Positions 29,549 to 37,897 of a DNA stretch of 64,000 bases are shown in pieces. This stretch comes from Planctomycetota bacterium. GTDB lineage: Bacteria > Planctomycetota > Phycisphaerae > FEN-1346. How positions within the stretch are numbered: the first letter of the stretch is position 1; each line of letters opens with the position of its first letter. A model generated the notes under the pieces. It made no database searches and was not told where the DNA came from. It was given only the letters and a program-made list of their open reading frames with translations. Position numbers and translations under genes: made by a program. The stretch is taken from NCBI GenBank assembly GCA_030602705.1, contig JAUVZF010000010.1, forward strand, positions 1 through 64,000. The letters are read 5' to 3'.

Positions 29549-30298
29549 TTACTTCGTCGTATCTTTGATGATCCCCGGCGGAAAGATCTCTTCCATATAC
29601 GTTTCGATATACTCGGCGGCCTTGGTCGGCGGGACGCGCCAGTAGGTGGGGCATGGGGAGAGAACCTCGACAAGAGAGAACGCCTTCAGGTCGCGCTGGA
29701 CGCGGAAACTTTTCTTGATAGCGTTCTTCGTGCGGCGGATCTTATTGGGTGTTCCGATGACGCACCGCTCGATGTACGCCGGCTGCTCGAGCGTCGCCAG
29801 CAGTTCGCACACGCGGAGGGGGTAGCCTTCGCCCGTGATGCTGCGGCCCTTGGGGCTGGTGGTCGTCTTCTGGCCGGGCACGGTAGTGGGGGCCATCTGG
29901 CCGCCCGTCATCCCGTAGACGGCGTTGTTGATGAAGATGACGCTGATGGGTTCGCCGCGGTTGGCCACGTGGACAATCTCGTTCGTTCCGATGGCAGCCA
30001 GGTCGCCGTCGCCCTGGTACGAGAAGACGAGTTTGTCGGGCCGCGCGCGTTTGACGCCGGCGGCCACCTCCGGCGTGCGGCCGTGGGCCGCCTCGCACAT
30101 GTCGATGTCGAGGTACTGGTATGCCAGCACCGCGCAGCCGACGGGGGCCATGCCGATACAAGAGTCGCGGATGTCCCACTCGTCGATGATCTCGGCAAGG
30201 ATGCGATGAACCACCCCGTGACCGCAACCCGGACAGTAGTGGGTCCGGTTGTCCAGCAGCGCCTTCGGGCGGCCGAGTTTCATTGCGGCTTGCGTCAT
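29549..30298 (-). CDS. korB: 2-oxoacid:ferredoxin oxidoreductase, beta subunit
   Basis: The beta subunit carries thiamine diphosphate and takes part in ferredoxin-linked oxidative decarboxylation of a 2-oxoacid (2-oxoglutarate or similar). The 249-residue protein has the cluster motif CPGCGHGVVHR, the TPP/Mg motif GDGDLAAIG ... NN and AVYGMTGGQMAPTT. The ATG at 30298 has GAGG upstream. It is separated from the alpha-subunit gene by an alpha/beta hydrolase gene. No gamma subunit is found downstream. Confidence 0.9.
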   Translation of the reverse strand: MTQAAMKLGRPKALLDNRTHYCPGCGHGVVHRILAEIIDEWDIRDSCIGMAPVGCAVLAYQYLDIDMCEAAHGRTPEVAAGVKRARPDKLVFSYQGDGDLAAIGTNEIVHVANRGEPISVIFINNAVYGMTGGQMAPTTVPGQKTTTSPKGRSITGEGYPLRVCELLATLEQPAYIERCVIGTPNKIRRTKNAIKKSFRVQRDLKAFSLVEVLSPCPTYWRVPPTKAAEYIETYMEEIFPPGIIKDTTK

Positions 30299-30308
30299 GG
30301 GGACTTCC

Positions 30309-31325
30309 TCACTGGGACTTACCCTTGGCCTCGGCCATGAGTTCGGGGATCCGCTTTTTCGCACGCTGGCCGAGTTCGCATCCGGCGAACTCGCGGACGA
30401 GGACCCGCAGGATGCCCCCGGCCCGGGGAACCTGCTTGTTGGCGGCGGCCTGCTCGGCCTCGGCGAACCGTTTCTCGAACGCCTCGGCGAGCGTCCGGGC
30501 CTGGCTCGCGGCTTCCTGACACAGGCCGAACGTATCGGACATGGCGGCGGCGTCTTTCAGCATCTTGTAAGCCAGGCCGGGTTTCTTCCGCTTGACCAGT
30601 TCCTTCGACGCGGCGATCGCCGGCTCGACCATTCGGAACTCGGTGTTCGCAAGGAACCAGTCGCGCATGACCTTGGACTTCGCGTCAACGGCGTGCCCCC
30701 GCCCCTTGTAGATTTCGAACGTGACCCTGGCGCCGAGCCGCTTGTAGGACGCGACCGCGGTTTCGGCCGATTTCCGATACTGGTCGGTCTCACCGACGCC
30801 GACATAGACGGCCTTTCCCTTACAACTACCGGGCCCGCCCGGCCCACTGCCCCCGGCGCCCAGGATGAGGATCCCGGCCCACAGCGAAAGCGCCTGGCCG
30901 GCAATCTGGTTCGTCGTGAATCCGCCCTTGCTGAAGCCGCCGATGAACAACTGCTTGGTATCAACGTTCAGTTTCCTCACGAGCGGCGGAAGGATACGCT
31001 TCACGTTCGCCACGTCCTCGCTGCCGCCGCTGCTTACGCGCCCCCGCTCGTTGTACTCCATGCCAACGACGATGCACCGCTTGCCGCCGAGCACGCTCTT
31101 GAACGGCCACGTCGTCACCTTGCCGTTGAGCCCGTGATAACAGACCACGAGCGGCCACTTGCGGTCGGGCGTGTAGTCACTCGGCACGTACACGAGGTAG
31201 TACCCGTTGCCGCCGATCGAGGGGTCCTCGATCTTTGTTTCCTTGCCCGCAGGGAAGTCGGGCGGTTCGGCGCCCGCGGCCGAAGCGGCCAGCAGACACA
31301 GCACGATGAAAAGGCAGTTTCTCAT
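30309..31325 (-). CDS. Exported alpha/beta hydrolase inside the kor operon
   Basis: A 338-residue protein with a cleavable signal peptide (ending near SAAGAEP) and an alpha/beta-hydrolase/esterase domain of the PHB-depolymerase/Esterase_D type. The nucleophile elbow is GFSKGG, the oxyanion-side strand reads LVVCYHG, and the late histidine is probably in GRGHAVDAKS. A helical tail (about 225-330) follows. It lies 10 bp upstream of korB and 80 bp after korA, on the same strand, although an exported esterase has no known link to a cytosolic oxidoreductase. Confidence 0.82.
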   Translation of the reverse strand: MRNCLFIVLCLLAASAAGAEPPDFPAGKETKIEDPSIGGNGYYLVYVPSDYTPDRKWPLVVCYHGLNGKVTTWPFKSVLGGKRCIVVGMEYNERGRVSSGGSEDVANVKRILPPLVRKLNVDTKQLFIGGFSKGGFTTNQIAGQALSLWAGILILGAGGSGPGGPGSCKGKAVYVGVGETDQYRKSAETAVASYKRLGARVTFEIYKGRGHAVDAKSKVMRDWFLANTEFRMVEPAIAASKELVKRKKPGLAYKMLKDAAAMSDTFGLCQEAASQARTLAEAFEKRFAEAEQAAANKQVPRAGGILRVLVREFAGCELGQRAKKRIPELMAEAKGKSQ

Positions 31326-31406
31326 GCCAGCCACCCTCCCGCCTCAGCGGCAGTCATGGAGTACCCGGCGCCTTCGCCTGCCGGCTACGGCGCGTCCTCG
31401 ACTCAT

Positions 31407-32483
31407 TTACTCCCTCGCTATTCGTTGAATCTGCTCGGCCACCTCGTGGACGGTCGGCACGCCGCCGCCCGCTCGCCAGTACAGGTCAAGCGGCGCGGGA
31501 TGGCCGTACAGGGCAAGTTTCACGTCCTCGATCATCTGGCCCCAACTCATCTCGACCACCAGGAACCGTGCGCCGCGCTTGGCGGCCGCCACGAGCGGCT
31601 CGGCCGGGAACGGCCACAAGGTGATCGGCCGCACCAGACCCGCCTTGATGCCGGCGTCGCGTGCGGCCCTGGTGGCATCGCGTGTGATCCGGGCGCTCGT
31701 GCCGTACGCCACGAGGATGATCTCGGCGTCGTCGGCCGCGTCCTCCTCCCATCGCGGCAGTTCGTTCTCCATGGTCTCGTACTTGGCGCGGAGGCGCTGG
31801 TTGAACCCCTCGAGTTCGCCCGGCCGCCAGTAGAAACTCTTGACGATGCGTCTCTCGCGGCCGCCCGCGGCGCCCGTCAGGGCCCACGGGTGGTCCTGCA
31901 CGCGTGGCACGTCCTTCATGGTCGGCAGGCGGACGGGCTCCATCATCTGGCCGAGTTGCTGGTCGGAGAGGATCAAGACGGGGCACCGCCATGTTTCGGC
32001 CAGGTCGAAGGCCTCGTGCGCCAGGTCGCACGTCTCCTGGACGGTGTGCGGCGCCAGGACGATGAGGCGGTAATCGCCGTGCCCCCCGCCTCGCGTCGCC
32101 TGGAAATAGTCGCCCTGAGCGCAGCGTACGTCGCCGAGGCCCGGCCCGCCGCGCTGAACGTTCAGGATGAGGGCGGGCAGTTCGCTGCCCGCGAGGTAAC
32201 TGATGCCCTCCTGCTTGAGGCTGAGGCCGGGGCCGGACGATGAGGTCATGGCCCGCGCGCCGGCGGCCGCCGCACCGTGCACCAGGCTGATGGCTGCCAG
32301 TTCACTCTCGGCCTGGACAAACGTACCGCCCACCTCCGGCATGCGGGCCGACATGTACTCCGGCACGTCGTTCTGCGGCGTAATGGGGTACCCGAAGTAG
32401 AACCGGCACCCGGCGCGCACGGCGCCCTCGGCCGCCGCCACGTTCCCGGTCACAAGGACCTTCTCTTGAGTCTTGACCGCCAC
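31407..32483 (-). CDS. korA: 2-oxoacid:ferredoxin oxidoreductase, alpha subunit
   Basis: A 358-residue alpha subunit of the KorA/VorB type. It begins with GNVAAAEGAVRAGCRFYFGYPITP, has the PFOR-family motif TSSSGPGLSLKQEG, and ends with a transketolase-C-like domain (VRPITLWPFP). It is the short form without a fused gamma domain. The GTG at 32483 is preceded by GGAGGAGG; the much longer open frame upstream is not homologous. With the ferredoxin gene upstream and korB downstream it forms the oxidoreductase operon. Confidence 0.9.
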   Translation of the reverse strand: MAVKTQEKVLVTGNVAAAEGAVRAGCRFYFGYPITPQNDVPEYMSARMPEVGGTFVQAESELAAISLVHGAAAAGARAMTSSSGPGLSLKQEGISYLAGSELPALILNVQRGGPGLGDVRCAQGDYFQATRGGGHGDYRLIVLAPHTVQETCDLAHEAFDLAETWRCPVLILSDQQLGQMMEPVRLPTMKDVPRVQDHPWALTGAAGGRERRIVKSFYWRPGELEGFNQRLRAKYETMENELPRWEEDAADDAEIILVAYGTSARITRDATRAARDAGIKAGLVRPITLWPFPAEPLVAAAKRGARFLVVEMSWGQMIEDVKLALYGHPAPLDLYWRAGGGVPTVHEVAEQIQRIARE

Positions 32484-32749
32484 AGCGCGCCTCCTCCCAA
32501 GGGCAAGGTGATTCGCCATTTTAAGGCAGGGCAAGGGGCAGAGCAACGCAAAACGGCAGGGTGCGGCGACCGCGCCCGTAGCGCGGAGCAACGGCCGGGA
32601 ACAAGGCGGGTGGTACCCTGGCACGGATACCCTGGCACGGCAGGCGTGCCGTGGCCTGACGGCGGCTCGTGCCGTGGCCGGCGGCATCCGTACGGAGGCC
32701 GTGTGCCTCGGATGCGACACGACGTACGAAATCCGAATGTGCCATGGGC

Positions 32750-32774
32750 AATCTGAGATCCGAGATCTCAGATT
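32750..32774. repeat. AATCTGAGATC hairpin between korD and korA
   Basis: AATCTGAGATC and its inverse GATCTCAGATT form a perfect 11-bp stem around CGA, touching the ferredoxin stop codon. A related word AAATCTCAGATCTGGGATT occurs near 10662-10680 upstream of floA. The rest of the 290-bp gap 32484-32773 holds two copies of TACCCTGGCACGG near 32615-32642 and no gene. Confidence 0.65.
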
Positions 32775-33028
32775 CAGGCCTCGGCCGTCTCCCAGATCTC
32801 GATGGCCGCGTCGGGGCACACCTGGTAGCAGAGCGTGCAGCCGGTGCACTCGGCATCAGCCTTCGGGCAAGCCGGGCGCACGCCGAGGTCCGTCAACTCA
32901 TCCGACATCTCCAGCGCGCCTTTCGGACACACCGCGACACACAATTCGCAGCCTTTGCAGTACTCGGTCAGGATTCGGACTTGGTAAGCCACTGGCTTGC
33001 CTTCGTTCCCCTTCAGCCGGAGCACCAT
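32774..33028 (-). CDS. korD: 2[4Fe-4S] ferredoxin, delta subunit of oxidoreductase
   Basis: An 84-residue ferredoxin-like subunit with two CxxCxxCxxxCP clusters: CKGCELCVAVCP and CTGCTLCYQVCP. Such KorD/VorD subunits pass electrons from the oxidoreductase to soluble ferredoxin. It is the first gene of the kor group, just downstream of nadK on the same strand. Its start is GTG or an ATG a few codons later; the longer form was kept. Confidence 0.9.
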   Translation of the reverse strand: MVLRLKGNEGKPVAYQVRILTEYCKGCELCVAVCPKGALEMSDELTDLGVRPACPKADAECTGCTLCYQVCPDAAIEIWETAEA

Positions 33029-33049
33029 AGGGCGGCGACCGCGTGAGAG

Positions 33050-33889
33050 TCAAGAACCGCGCTCGTACTTCGGCGGATGGCCCCAGTGCAGTTTCCGGCT
33101 GAGCGTCGCAAACGCGCCGGGGCGACCGTTCTGGACCAGCAGGAACGACGCATCGGCCCGGCGGATCCGCACCCGGTCGCCGCGCGTCAAACCCACCTGC
33201 ACCTGCCCGTCCACGACGCAGATGGCTTCGTCCTGGAGGTCGCTCAGTTCCAGGACGACCTCGGTCTCCGGGGGCAGCACGATCGGCCGATGCGTCAGCG
33301 AATGCGGGCAGATCGGCACGAGGACCATCGCTTCCAGCCCCGGCGCGAGCAGCGGCCCGCCCGCCGCCATGCAGTACGCCGTGGAGCCCGTCGGGGTCGA
33401 GACCAGCACGCCGTCGCCGTAGTAAACGGTCAGGGCCTCGCCGTCGATGGCGGCGGCGATGCCGACCATGCGATTCGGCTGGCCGCCCGCCACCTGGACG
33501 TCGTTGAGGACGAGATGCTCGCTCGCCTCGCCGTCGGCCGGTTCGCAGCGGGCCGAGAGCATCAGCCGCCGCGAGATCGGCATGCGGCCGGCCGTGATGT
33601 CATCGAACTTCTCGCAGAAGTCCTCGGCGGTGAACTCCGCAAGGTACCCGAGTTTGCCCAGGTTGATCCCGACGACGGGCACCTCGCGGCCGGCGAGCAT
33701 GCGCGCGGCCTGGAGGATCGAGCCGTCGCCGCCGAGGACGACGACCAGGTCGGCCTCCGTCTGGACGGGCGCGTCCGAAAGGTCCGCCGTCTCGGCCGTC
33801 ACGCGGTTCTCGACCCACGGGCAAAGCGACTCGGCAACCTCACGGGCACCGCGCTTCTTGGGATTCACCAGAATCAGGACTCGTTTCAT
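33050..33889 (-). CDS. nadK: NAD kinase
   Basis: NadK phosphorylates NAD to NADP. The 279-residue protein has the diagnostic GGDG motif in VVVLGGDGSIL, the NE/ND motif HLVLNDVQV, and STPTGSTAYCMAAGGPLL. The ATG at 33889 lies 23 bp after the dxs stop, so ispA-dxs-nadK is probably one transcript, a common bacterial arrangement. The kor genes follow 21 bp downstream and may belong to the same unit. Confidence 0.95.
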   Translation of the reverse strand: MKRVLILVNPKKRGAREVAESLCPWVENRVTAETADLSDAPVQTEADLVVVLGGDGSILQAARMLAGREVPVVGINLGKLGYLAEFTAEDFCEKFDDITAGRMPISRRLMLSARCEPADGEASEHLVLNDVQVAGGQPNRMVGIAAAIDGEALTVYYGDGVLVSTPTGSTAYCMAAGGPLLAPGLEAMVLVPICPHSLTHRPIVLPPETEVVLELSDLQDEAICVVDGQVQVGLTRGDRVRIRRADASFLLVQNGRPGAFATLSRKLHWGHPPKYERGS

Positions 33890-33912
33890 GGCCAGGGACT
33901 CCGGTGCTTGAC

Positions 33913-35850
33913 CTACGCGTTGCCGGCAAGGGCCTTGACCCGCGCGGTGATGCCGTCGGCGTCGAGACCCGCGGCCGCCAGTTGCGCCGCGCGCGTATCG
34001 TGTTCGACCATTCTCTCGCCGATGCCGACCCGGTGGATCTTCCGCGCGTCCAGGCCGCGCGCCTCGGCCGTCTCGAGCACGGCCGATCCGAACCCGCCTG
34101 CCGCCGCGTGGTCCTCCAGCGTCAGGACCCACGGCTGCGTTTCGACCAGGTGCGCGAGGCACTCGGCGTCCATAGGCTTCGCGAAGCGGGCGCTGGCGAC
34201 CGTCACGGAGATGCCTTCCTGCTCGAGCCCGGCGGCCGCATCCATCGCCGGTGCCACGGTGGCGCCCAGGGCAAGGATGGCGCCTTGGTCGCCTTCGCGC
34301 AGGACGGCGGCCCGTCCGACGGCGACCACCTCGTTGGTGAAGTTCTCGGGCGGCACGCAGTCGCGCGGGTAGCGGATGGCCCACGGCCCGGCCGCCGCGA
34401 GGGCGAGCCGGAGCATTCCGGCAAGTTCCGCACGGTCGGCCGGCGCAGCCAGCACAAAGCCCGGCAGGTGCCTGAGGTACGCCACGTCGTAAAGACCGTG
34501 ATGCGTCGGGCCGTCGGCCCCGACCAGGCCCGCCCGGTCCACCAGCAGCACGACCGGCAGTCCCTGGAGCGCCACCTCCTGGAACAGTTGATCGTACGCC
34601 CGCTGGAGGAACGTCGAATAGATGCCGACCAGGGGCCGGAGTCCCCCTTTCGCGAGCCCGCCCGCCAGCGCCACGGCGTGCTGCTCGCAGATGCCGACGT
34701 CGAAGAAACGGTCCGTGAACCGGTGGCCGAACCGGATAAGCCCCGTCCCTTCGGGCATGGCGGCCGTGATGGCAACCAGCCGCTCGTCGCCCTTGGCCAA
34801 CTGGATGATCTCATCGACGGCGGCGTCGGTCCAGTGGGGGAGGCCGGCGGGCCCGGCATCGGCCACGACCTTGCCGTTTCGCTCGTCAAAGGGCCTTGCG
34901 CTGTGCCACGCCTCGGGCTCTTGCGCCGCCGGGGCAAAACCGTACCCCTTCTTCGTGTGGACGTGCAGGAAAAGCGGGCCGTCGAGACCCATTAGATCCT
35001 CGATCGTCTCGAGCATCGCCTCGATGTCGTGGCCGTCCACCGGCCCGAAGCATCGGAACCCCAGCCGCTCGAACATGTGTTCGGGCACGACCACCTCTTT
35101 CAGGACGTCCTTGAAGGCGTGGATGGCCCGCGAGAGCGAGTCGCCCATCGGCACGCGGTCGAGCACCTCGTGCACGTCCTGCTTGAGGTTGCCGTAGGCG
35201 GGGGTGCTCCGCATCCGCGTCAGGTGCCGCGCCATCGCCCCCACGGTTTTCGAGATGGCCATCTGGTTGTCGTTGAGGATCACCAGGAGGTTCGCGCCGA
35301 CGTCGCCGGCGTGGTTCATGCCTTCGAGGGCGAGGCCGGAGGCGAGCGCCCCGTCGCCGATAACCGCCACCGTCCGGGCGCCTGTGGCAGCCGCCTTCTC
35401 GGCCAGCGCGAGGCCGAGGGCGGTCGAGATGCTCGCGCCCGCGTGACCGGTCCGGAAAAGGTCGTACGGGCTTTCGGCCGGGTTCGGGAACCCGCTGGCG
35501 CCGCCGGCCGTCCGCAACCCCTTGAATGCCTCACGCCGGCCCGTCAGGATCTTGTGGGCATAACACTGGTGGCCGACGTCCCACACGAGATGGTCCTTCG
35601 AGAAGTCGAACGCCCGATGCAGGGCAACCGCCAGGTCCACGACGCCGAGGTTGCTGGCCAGGTGCCCGCCGTGGGTCGCGACCGTCTCGGTAATCAGCGT
35701 GCGGATCTCGCCTGCCAGGCGCGCCAGGGCGCCGACGCTCATGCCCTTCAGGTCCTGCGGCGAGTTGATGCTGTCGAGCAGCGAACCGGCCAATTGATCG
35801 TCCTCGTTCAACGCGCTCCCCGTTGGGTCGCGGCTAAAAGACTGTTTCAT
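33913..35850 (-). CDS. dxs: 1-deoxy-D-xylulose-5-phosphate synthase
   Basis: Dxs condenses pyruvate and glyceraldehyde 3-phosphate, the first step of the MEP isoprenoid pathway, using thiamine diphosphate. The 645-residue protein has the N-terminal GGHLASNLGVVDLAVALH, the TPP motif GDGALASGLALEGMNHAG ... NDN, and the DGPTHHGLYDVAYLR motif of the central domain. Length is normal. The ATG at 35850 has a close GAGG. It lies downstream of ispA, separated by 89 bp that contain a perfect hairpin. Confidence 0.96.
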   Translation of the reverse strand: MKQSFSRDPTGSALNEDDQLAGSLLDSINSPQDLKGMSVGALARLAGEIRTLITETVATHGGHLASNLGVVDLAVALHRAFDFSKDHLVWDVGHQCYAHKILTGRREAFKGLRTAGGASGFPNPAESPYDLFRTGHAGASISTALGLALAEKAAATGARTVAVIGDGALASGLALEGMNHAGDVGANLLVILNDNQMAISKTVGAMARHLTRMRSTPAYGNLKQDVHEVLDRVPMGDSLSRAIHAFKDVLKEVVVPEHMFERLGFRCFGPVDGHDIEAMLETIEDLMGLDGPLFLHVHTKKGYGFAPAAQEPEAWHSARPFDERNGKVVADAGPAGLPHWTDAAVDEIIQLAKGDERLVAITAAMPEGTGLIRFGHRFTDRFFDVGICEQHAVALAGGLAKGGLRPLVGIYSTFLQRAYDQLFQEVALQGLPVVLLVDRAGLVGADGPTHHGLYDVAYLRHLPGFVLAAPADRAELAGMLRLALAAAGPWAIRYPRDCVPPENFTNEVVAVGRAAVLREGDQGAILALGATVAPAMDAAAGLEQEGISVTVASARFAKPMDAECLAHLVETQPWVLTLEDHAAAGGFGSAVLETAEARGLDARKIHRVGIGERMVEHDTRAAQLAAAGLDADGITARVKALAGNA

Positions 35851-35865
35851 AACCTCGATCGCCCG

Positions 35866-35891
35866 GGCGGCGGCCTTCCCAGGCCGCCGCC
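35866..35891. other. Perfect 11-bp hairpin between ispA and dxs
   Basis: GGCGGCGGCCT and AGGCCGCCGCC pair perfectly around TCCC, 16 bp before the dxs start. It has no T-run and may tune expression within the operon. Two copies of GCGGCTAAAAGGT lie just beyond it (near 35921-35948). Confidence 0.5.
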
Positions 35892-35939
35892 ATTGGCACC
35901 CGGAACCGGCTTCCTGGGGTCGCGGCTAAAAGGTTGCGG

Positions 35940-36836
35940 CTAAAAGGTGCGTTCGGCGACGAACCGTGCGATGTCGCGAAGCGGGTCCGCCTCGTGCCCG
36001 AACACGCTCAGGGCATCGACGGCGCGATCGGCCTCGGCCCGCGCACGGGTGCAGGCCGCATCGAGGCCAAGAAGCCCCACGTAGGTCAGTTTGCCGGCGG
36101 CGGCGTCCTTGCCGGCCGTCTTGCCGAGCGCTTCGGTTGAAGCCGACGCGTCGAGAACGTCGTCGGCAATCTGAAACGCTAGGCCCAGGTGCATGCCGCA
36201 GGCGCGGAGGCTCCGCTCAAGGTGCCGGCCGGCCCCGGCCGAGACGGCGCCCATGACGGTGCTCGCCTCGATGAGGCATGCGGTCTTGCGTCGGTGGATG
36301 ATGGAAAGGAGCCGCTCGTCGCCGCCGTCGCGCTGGGCCTTCAGATCCGCCGCCTGTCCGCCGACCATTCCGACGGCGCCGGCGGCGTGCGACAGTTCTG
36401 CCGCCAGACGCCTCGACGTTTCGGCGTCCTGAACCTGCGTCGCCAGGACGTGAAACGCTTCCGTGAGGAGGCCGTCGCCCGCCAGGACCGCCATCGCCTC
36501 GCCGAACTGCTTGTGACACGACGGGCGGCCGTGCCGCAGGTCGTCGTCGTCCATCGCAGGCAGGTCGTCGTGGATGAGCGAATAGGTGTGGATCATCTCG
36601 ACGGCACAGGCTGCCGGCATGGCCGCTTCGATTGACCCGCCGCACGCCTCGGCTGCAAGGAGCACAAGTGTGGGCCGCAACTTCTTACCGCCCCCCAGGA
36701 CCATGTACCGCATGGCCTCGTAGACGTCGCGGCTGGGCTCGTCGGGCGCGGTCAGGCACTCCTGCAGCGCGGTTCGGACCAGTTCGGCCCGCTCGCGGAG
36801 CACGTCGGGAACCGTTTGTCGCTCGGCCTGGGCCAT
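35940..36836 (-). CDS. ispA: Short-chain polyprenyl diphosphate synthase
   Basis: The 298-residue enzyme condenses isopentenyl diphosphate with allylic diphosphates, giving farnesyl or geranylgeranyl diphosphate. The first aspartate-rich motif is in LIHDDLPAMDDDDLRHGRP and the second in FQIADDVLDASAS. The residues before the first motif (EMIHTYSLIHDD) are typical of the IspA/CrtE group; product chain length cannot be fixed. The ATG at 36836 has GGGAAG upstream. xseB, which often precedes ispA, is absent. A good promoter lies at 36897-36925. Confidence 0.93.
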   Translation of the reverse strand: MAQAERQTVPDVLRERAELVRTALQECLTAPDEPSRDVYEAMRYMVLGGGKKLRPTLVLLAAEACGGSIEAAMPAACAVEMIHTYSLIHDDLPAMDDDDLRHGRPSCHKQFGEAMAVLAGDGLLTEAFHVLATQVQDAETSRRLAAELSHAAGAVGMVGGQAADLKAQRDGGDERLLSIIHRRKTACLIEASTVMGAVSAGAGRHLERSLRACGMHLGLAFQIADDVLDASASTEALGKTAGKDAAAGKLTYVGLLGLDAACTRARAEADRAVDALSVFGHEADPLRDIARFVAERTF

Positions 36837-36896
36837 GGAGACTTCCCGCAGCAGCGTTTTTACCTGCCGTCCGGTAACGTCAGGCAGCAAAGCAGA

Positions 36897-36925
36897 ATCG
36901 TATCAGTCGGCACAAACGGTCACAA
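36897..36925 (-). promoter_or_regulatory. Promoter of the ispA-dxs-nadK operon
   Basis: On the minus strand, TTGTGA (36920-36925), a 17-bp spacer and TACGAT (36897-36902) match the vegetative sigma-factor pattern. The distance to the ispA start is about 60 bp. Confidence 0.55.
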
Positions 36926-36963
36926 GGGAAAACGCCTGCCGTGGCCGTACCGGTTTAACGACA

Positions 36964-37012
36964 GTTCAAGGTTCAAGGTTCAAAGTCCACGGTTCAAAGT
37001 CGAAAGTTCAAA
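36964..37012. repeat. Short GTTCAA(A/G)G repeats
   Basis: Six close copies of a GTTCAA-type word (GTTCAAGGTTCAAGGTTCAA and variants) make a low-complexity stretch between the ispA promoter and the tRNA promoter. The block is AT-richer than its surroundings. No gene is apparent. Confidence 0.6.
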
Positions 37013-37058
37013 CGGCACAGGCCATTCGGCGTTAGGCATGGCTGCGCCGCGTAAGACC

Positions 37059-37086
37059 TTGCCTTGGCAGGGCCGGCGGCTATAAT
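37059..37086 (+). promoter_or_regulatory. Strong promoter of tRNA-Ala
   Basis: TTGCCT (37059-37064), a 16-bp spacer and a perfect TATAAT (37081-37086) lie immediately before the tRNA, giving a start point about 6 bp upstream of its 5' end. Confidence 0.8.
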
Positions 37087-37098
37087 GCTGGCGCACAT

Positions 37099-37174
37099 GG
37101 GGCCGTAGCTCAGTTGGGAGAGCGGCTGGTTCGCAATCAGCAGGTCAGGGGTTCGAGTCCCCTCGGCTCCACCA
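37099..37174 (+). tRNA. tRNA-Ala(CGC)
   Basis: The 76-nt gene folds as a complete cloverleaf. The acceptor stem GGGGCCG/CGGCTCC contains the G3-U70 pair that specifies alanine. The D arm is GCTC...GAGC, the anticodon stem GCTGG/TCAGC, and the seven-base loop TTCGCAA gives anticodon CGC (reads GCG). The T loop is TTCGAGT and the CCA end is encoded. A near-copy of nucleotides 37125-37171 appears inverted at 43402-43448, suggesting that this gene was an integration site. Confidence 0.95.
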
Positions 37175-37175
37175 T

Positions 37176-37267
37176 CCTGCGTCGCTCGCCTGCGGCGAGC
37201 TATGCAGGACTTGTCCTGCGTGGCACGGCGACGCGGGATGCCCTGCGAAGCTTCAGCGAAGCAGGGC
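37176..37267. repeat. Hairpin pair between tRNA-Ala and GIY-YIG gene
   Basis: The first hairpin (37176-37208) pairs CCTGC...CTCGCC with GGCGAG...GCAGG and starts two bases after the tRNA CCA. The second (37240-37267) pairs GCCCTGC with GCAGGGC. Together they bridge the tRNA and the small nuclease gene and may be the non-coding part of a GIY-YIG-linked element. Confidence 0.6.
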
Positions 37268-37318
37268 GGCGAAGGGCGACACTGTCAAGAGGGCCCAACA
37301 GGCTGGCTTGGGGGGACG

Positions 37319-37561
37319 ATGCGGTACGTCTACCTGCTGGAGAGCCTCTCCCATCCCGGCAAGCGGTACGTGGGTCTGACGAAGGATTTTCGCAAACGCG
37401 TCGCTGCCCACAACGCGGGCGAGTCACCCGACACCCGCAAGCACCGCCCCTGGCGGCCCATCGTGGTCATCCGCTTCGAGGACGACGGCAAGGCGGAGGC
37501 GTTCGAGCGTTACCTGAAAGGGGGCTCGGGCCACGCCTTCGCCCGCCGGCATTTCTGGTAG
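37319..37561 (+). CDS. Small GIY-YIG nuclease-domain protein
   Basis: An 80-residue single-domain protein of the UvrC/UPF0213 GIY-YIG type. It begins MRYVYLLESL; the first motif has diverged to YVYL, followed after a short loop by RYVGLTKDFRKRVAAHNAG with the conserved arginine, and ends AFERYLKGGSGHAFARRHFW. Stand-alone members are predicted DNA endonucleases and often lie beside hairpin repeats. GGGGGAC precedes the ATG. The position directly behind tRNA-Ala suggests an element that inserted there. I see no gene in the next ~335 bp. Confidence 0.85.
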   Translation: MRYVYLLESLSHPGKRYVGLTKDFRKRVAAHNAGESPDTRKHRPWRPIVVIRFEDDGKAEAFERYLKGGSGHAFARRHFW

Positions 37562-37897
37562 GACCAAGGATCGAAGCGAAGGGCAGCGCTTGACGCCCCG
37601 ACGGTTCGGATTATGCTGGCGCCCTCGCCTTCTTTCTTTTCCGACTCCCGTCTTGCCAGGTGGTGACAGGTGATGGCGTACCGGGGTATCTGCGCGCTGC
37701 AAATGCGCTGAAAGAATCGGGGTGGTTGTGGTGCGACCGGGGGCCTCTGGACTGCAATCAGGAGGGGCGGATCTGGCGCATTCTTGCCTTGCGGTTGCAC
37801 ATACTTTCGGGTACCAAGTAGGCGAAGAACGACACCTCGCGCTCCAATTGAGCCCGCCTTTGGCTGCGTGGCTACCCGAAAGGCTTGGCGAGCAAAG

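Noticed and set aside
32484-32849. N-terminal extension of korA
   Set aside because: The added 122 residues are basic and unlike the family, and a GTG with GGAGGAGG upstream starts at 32483.
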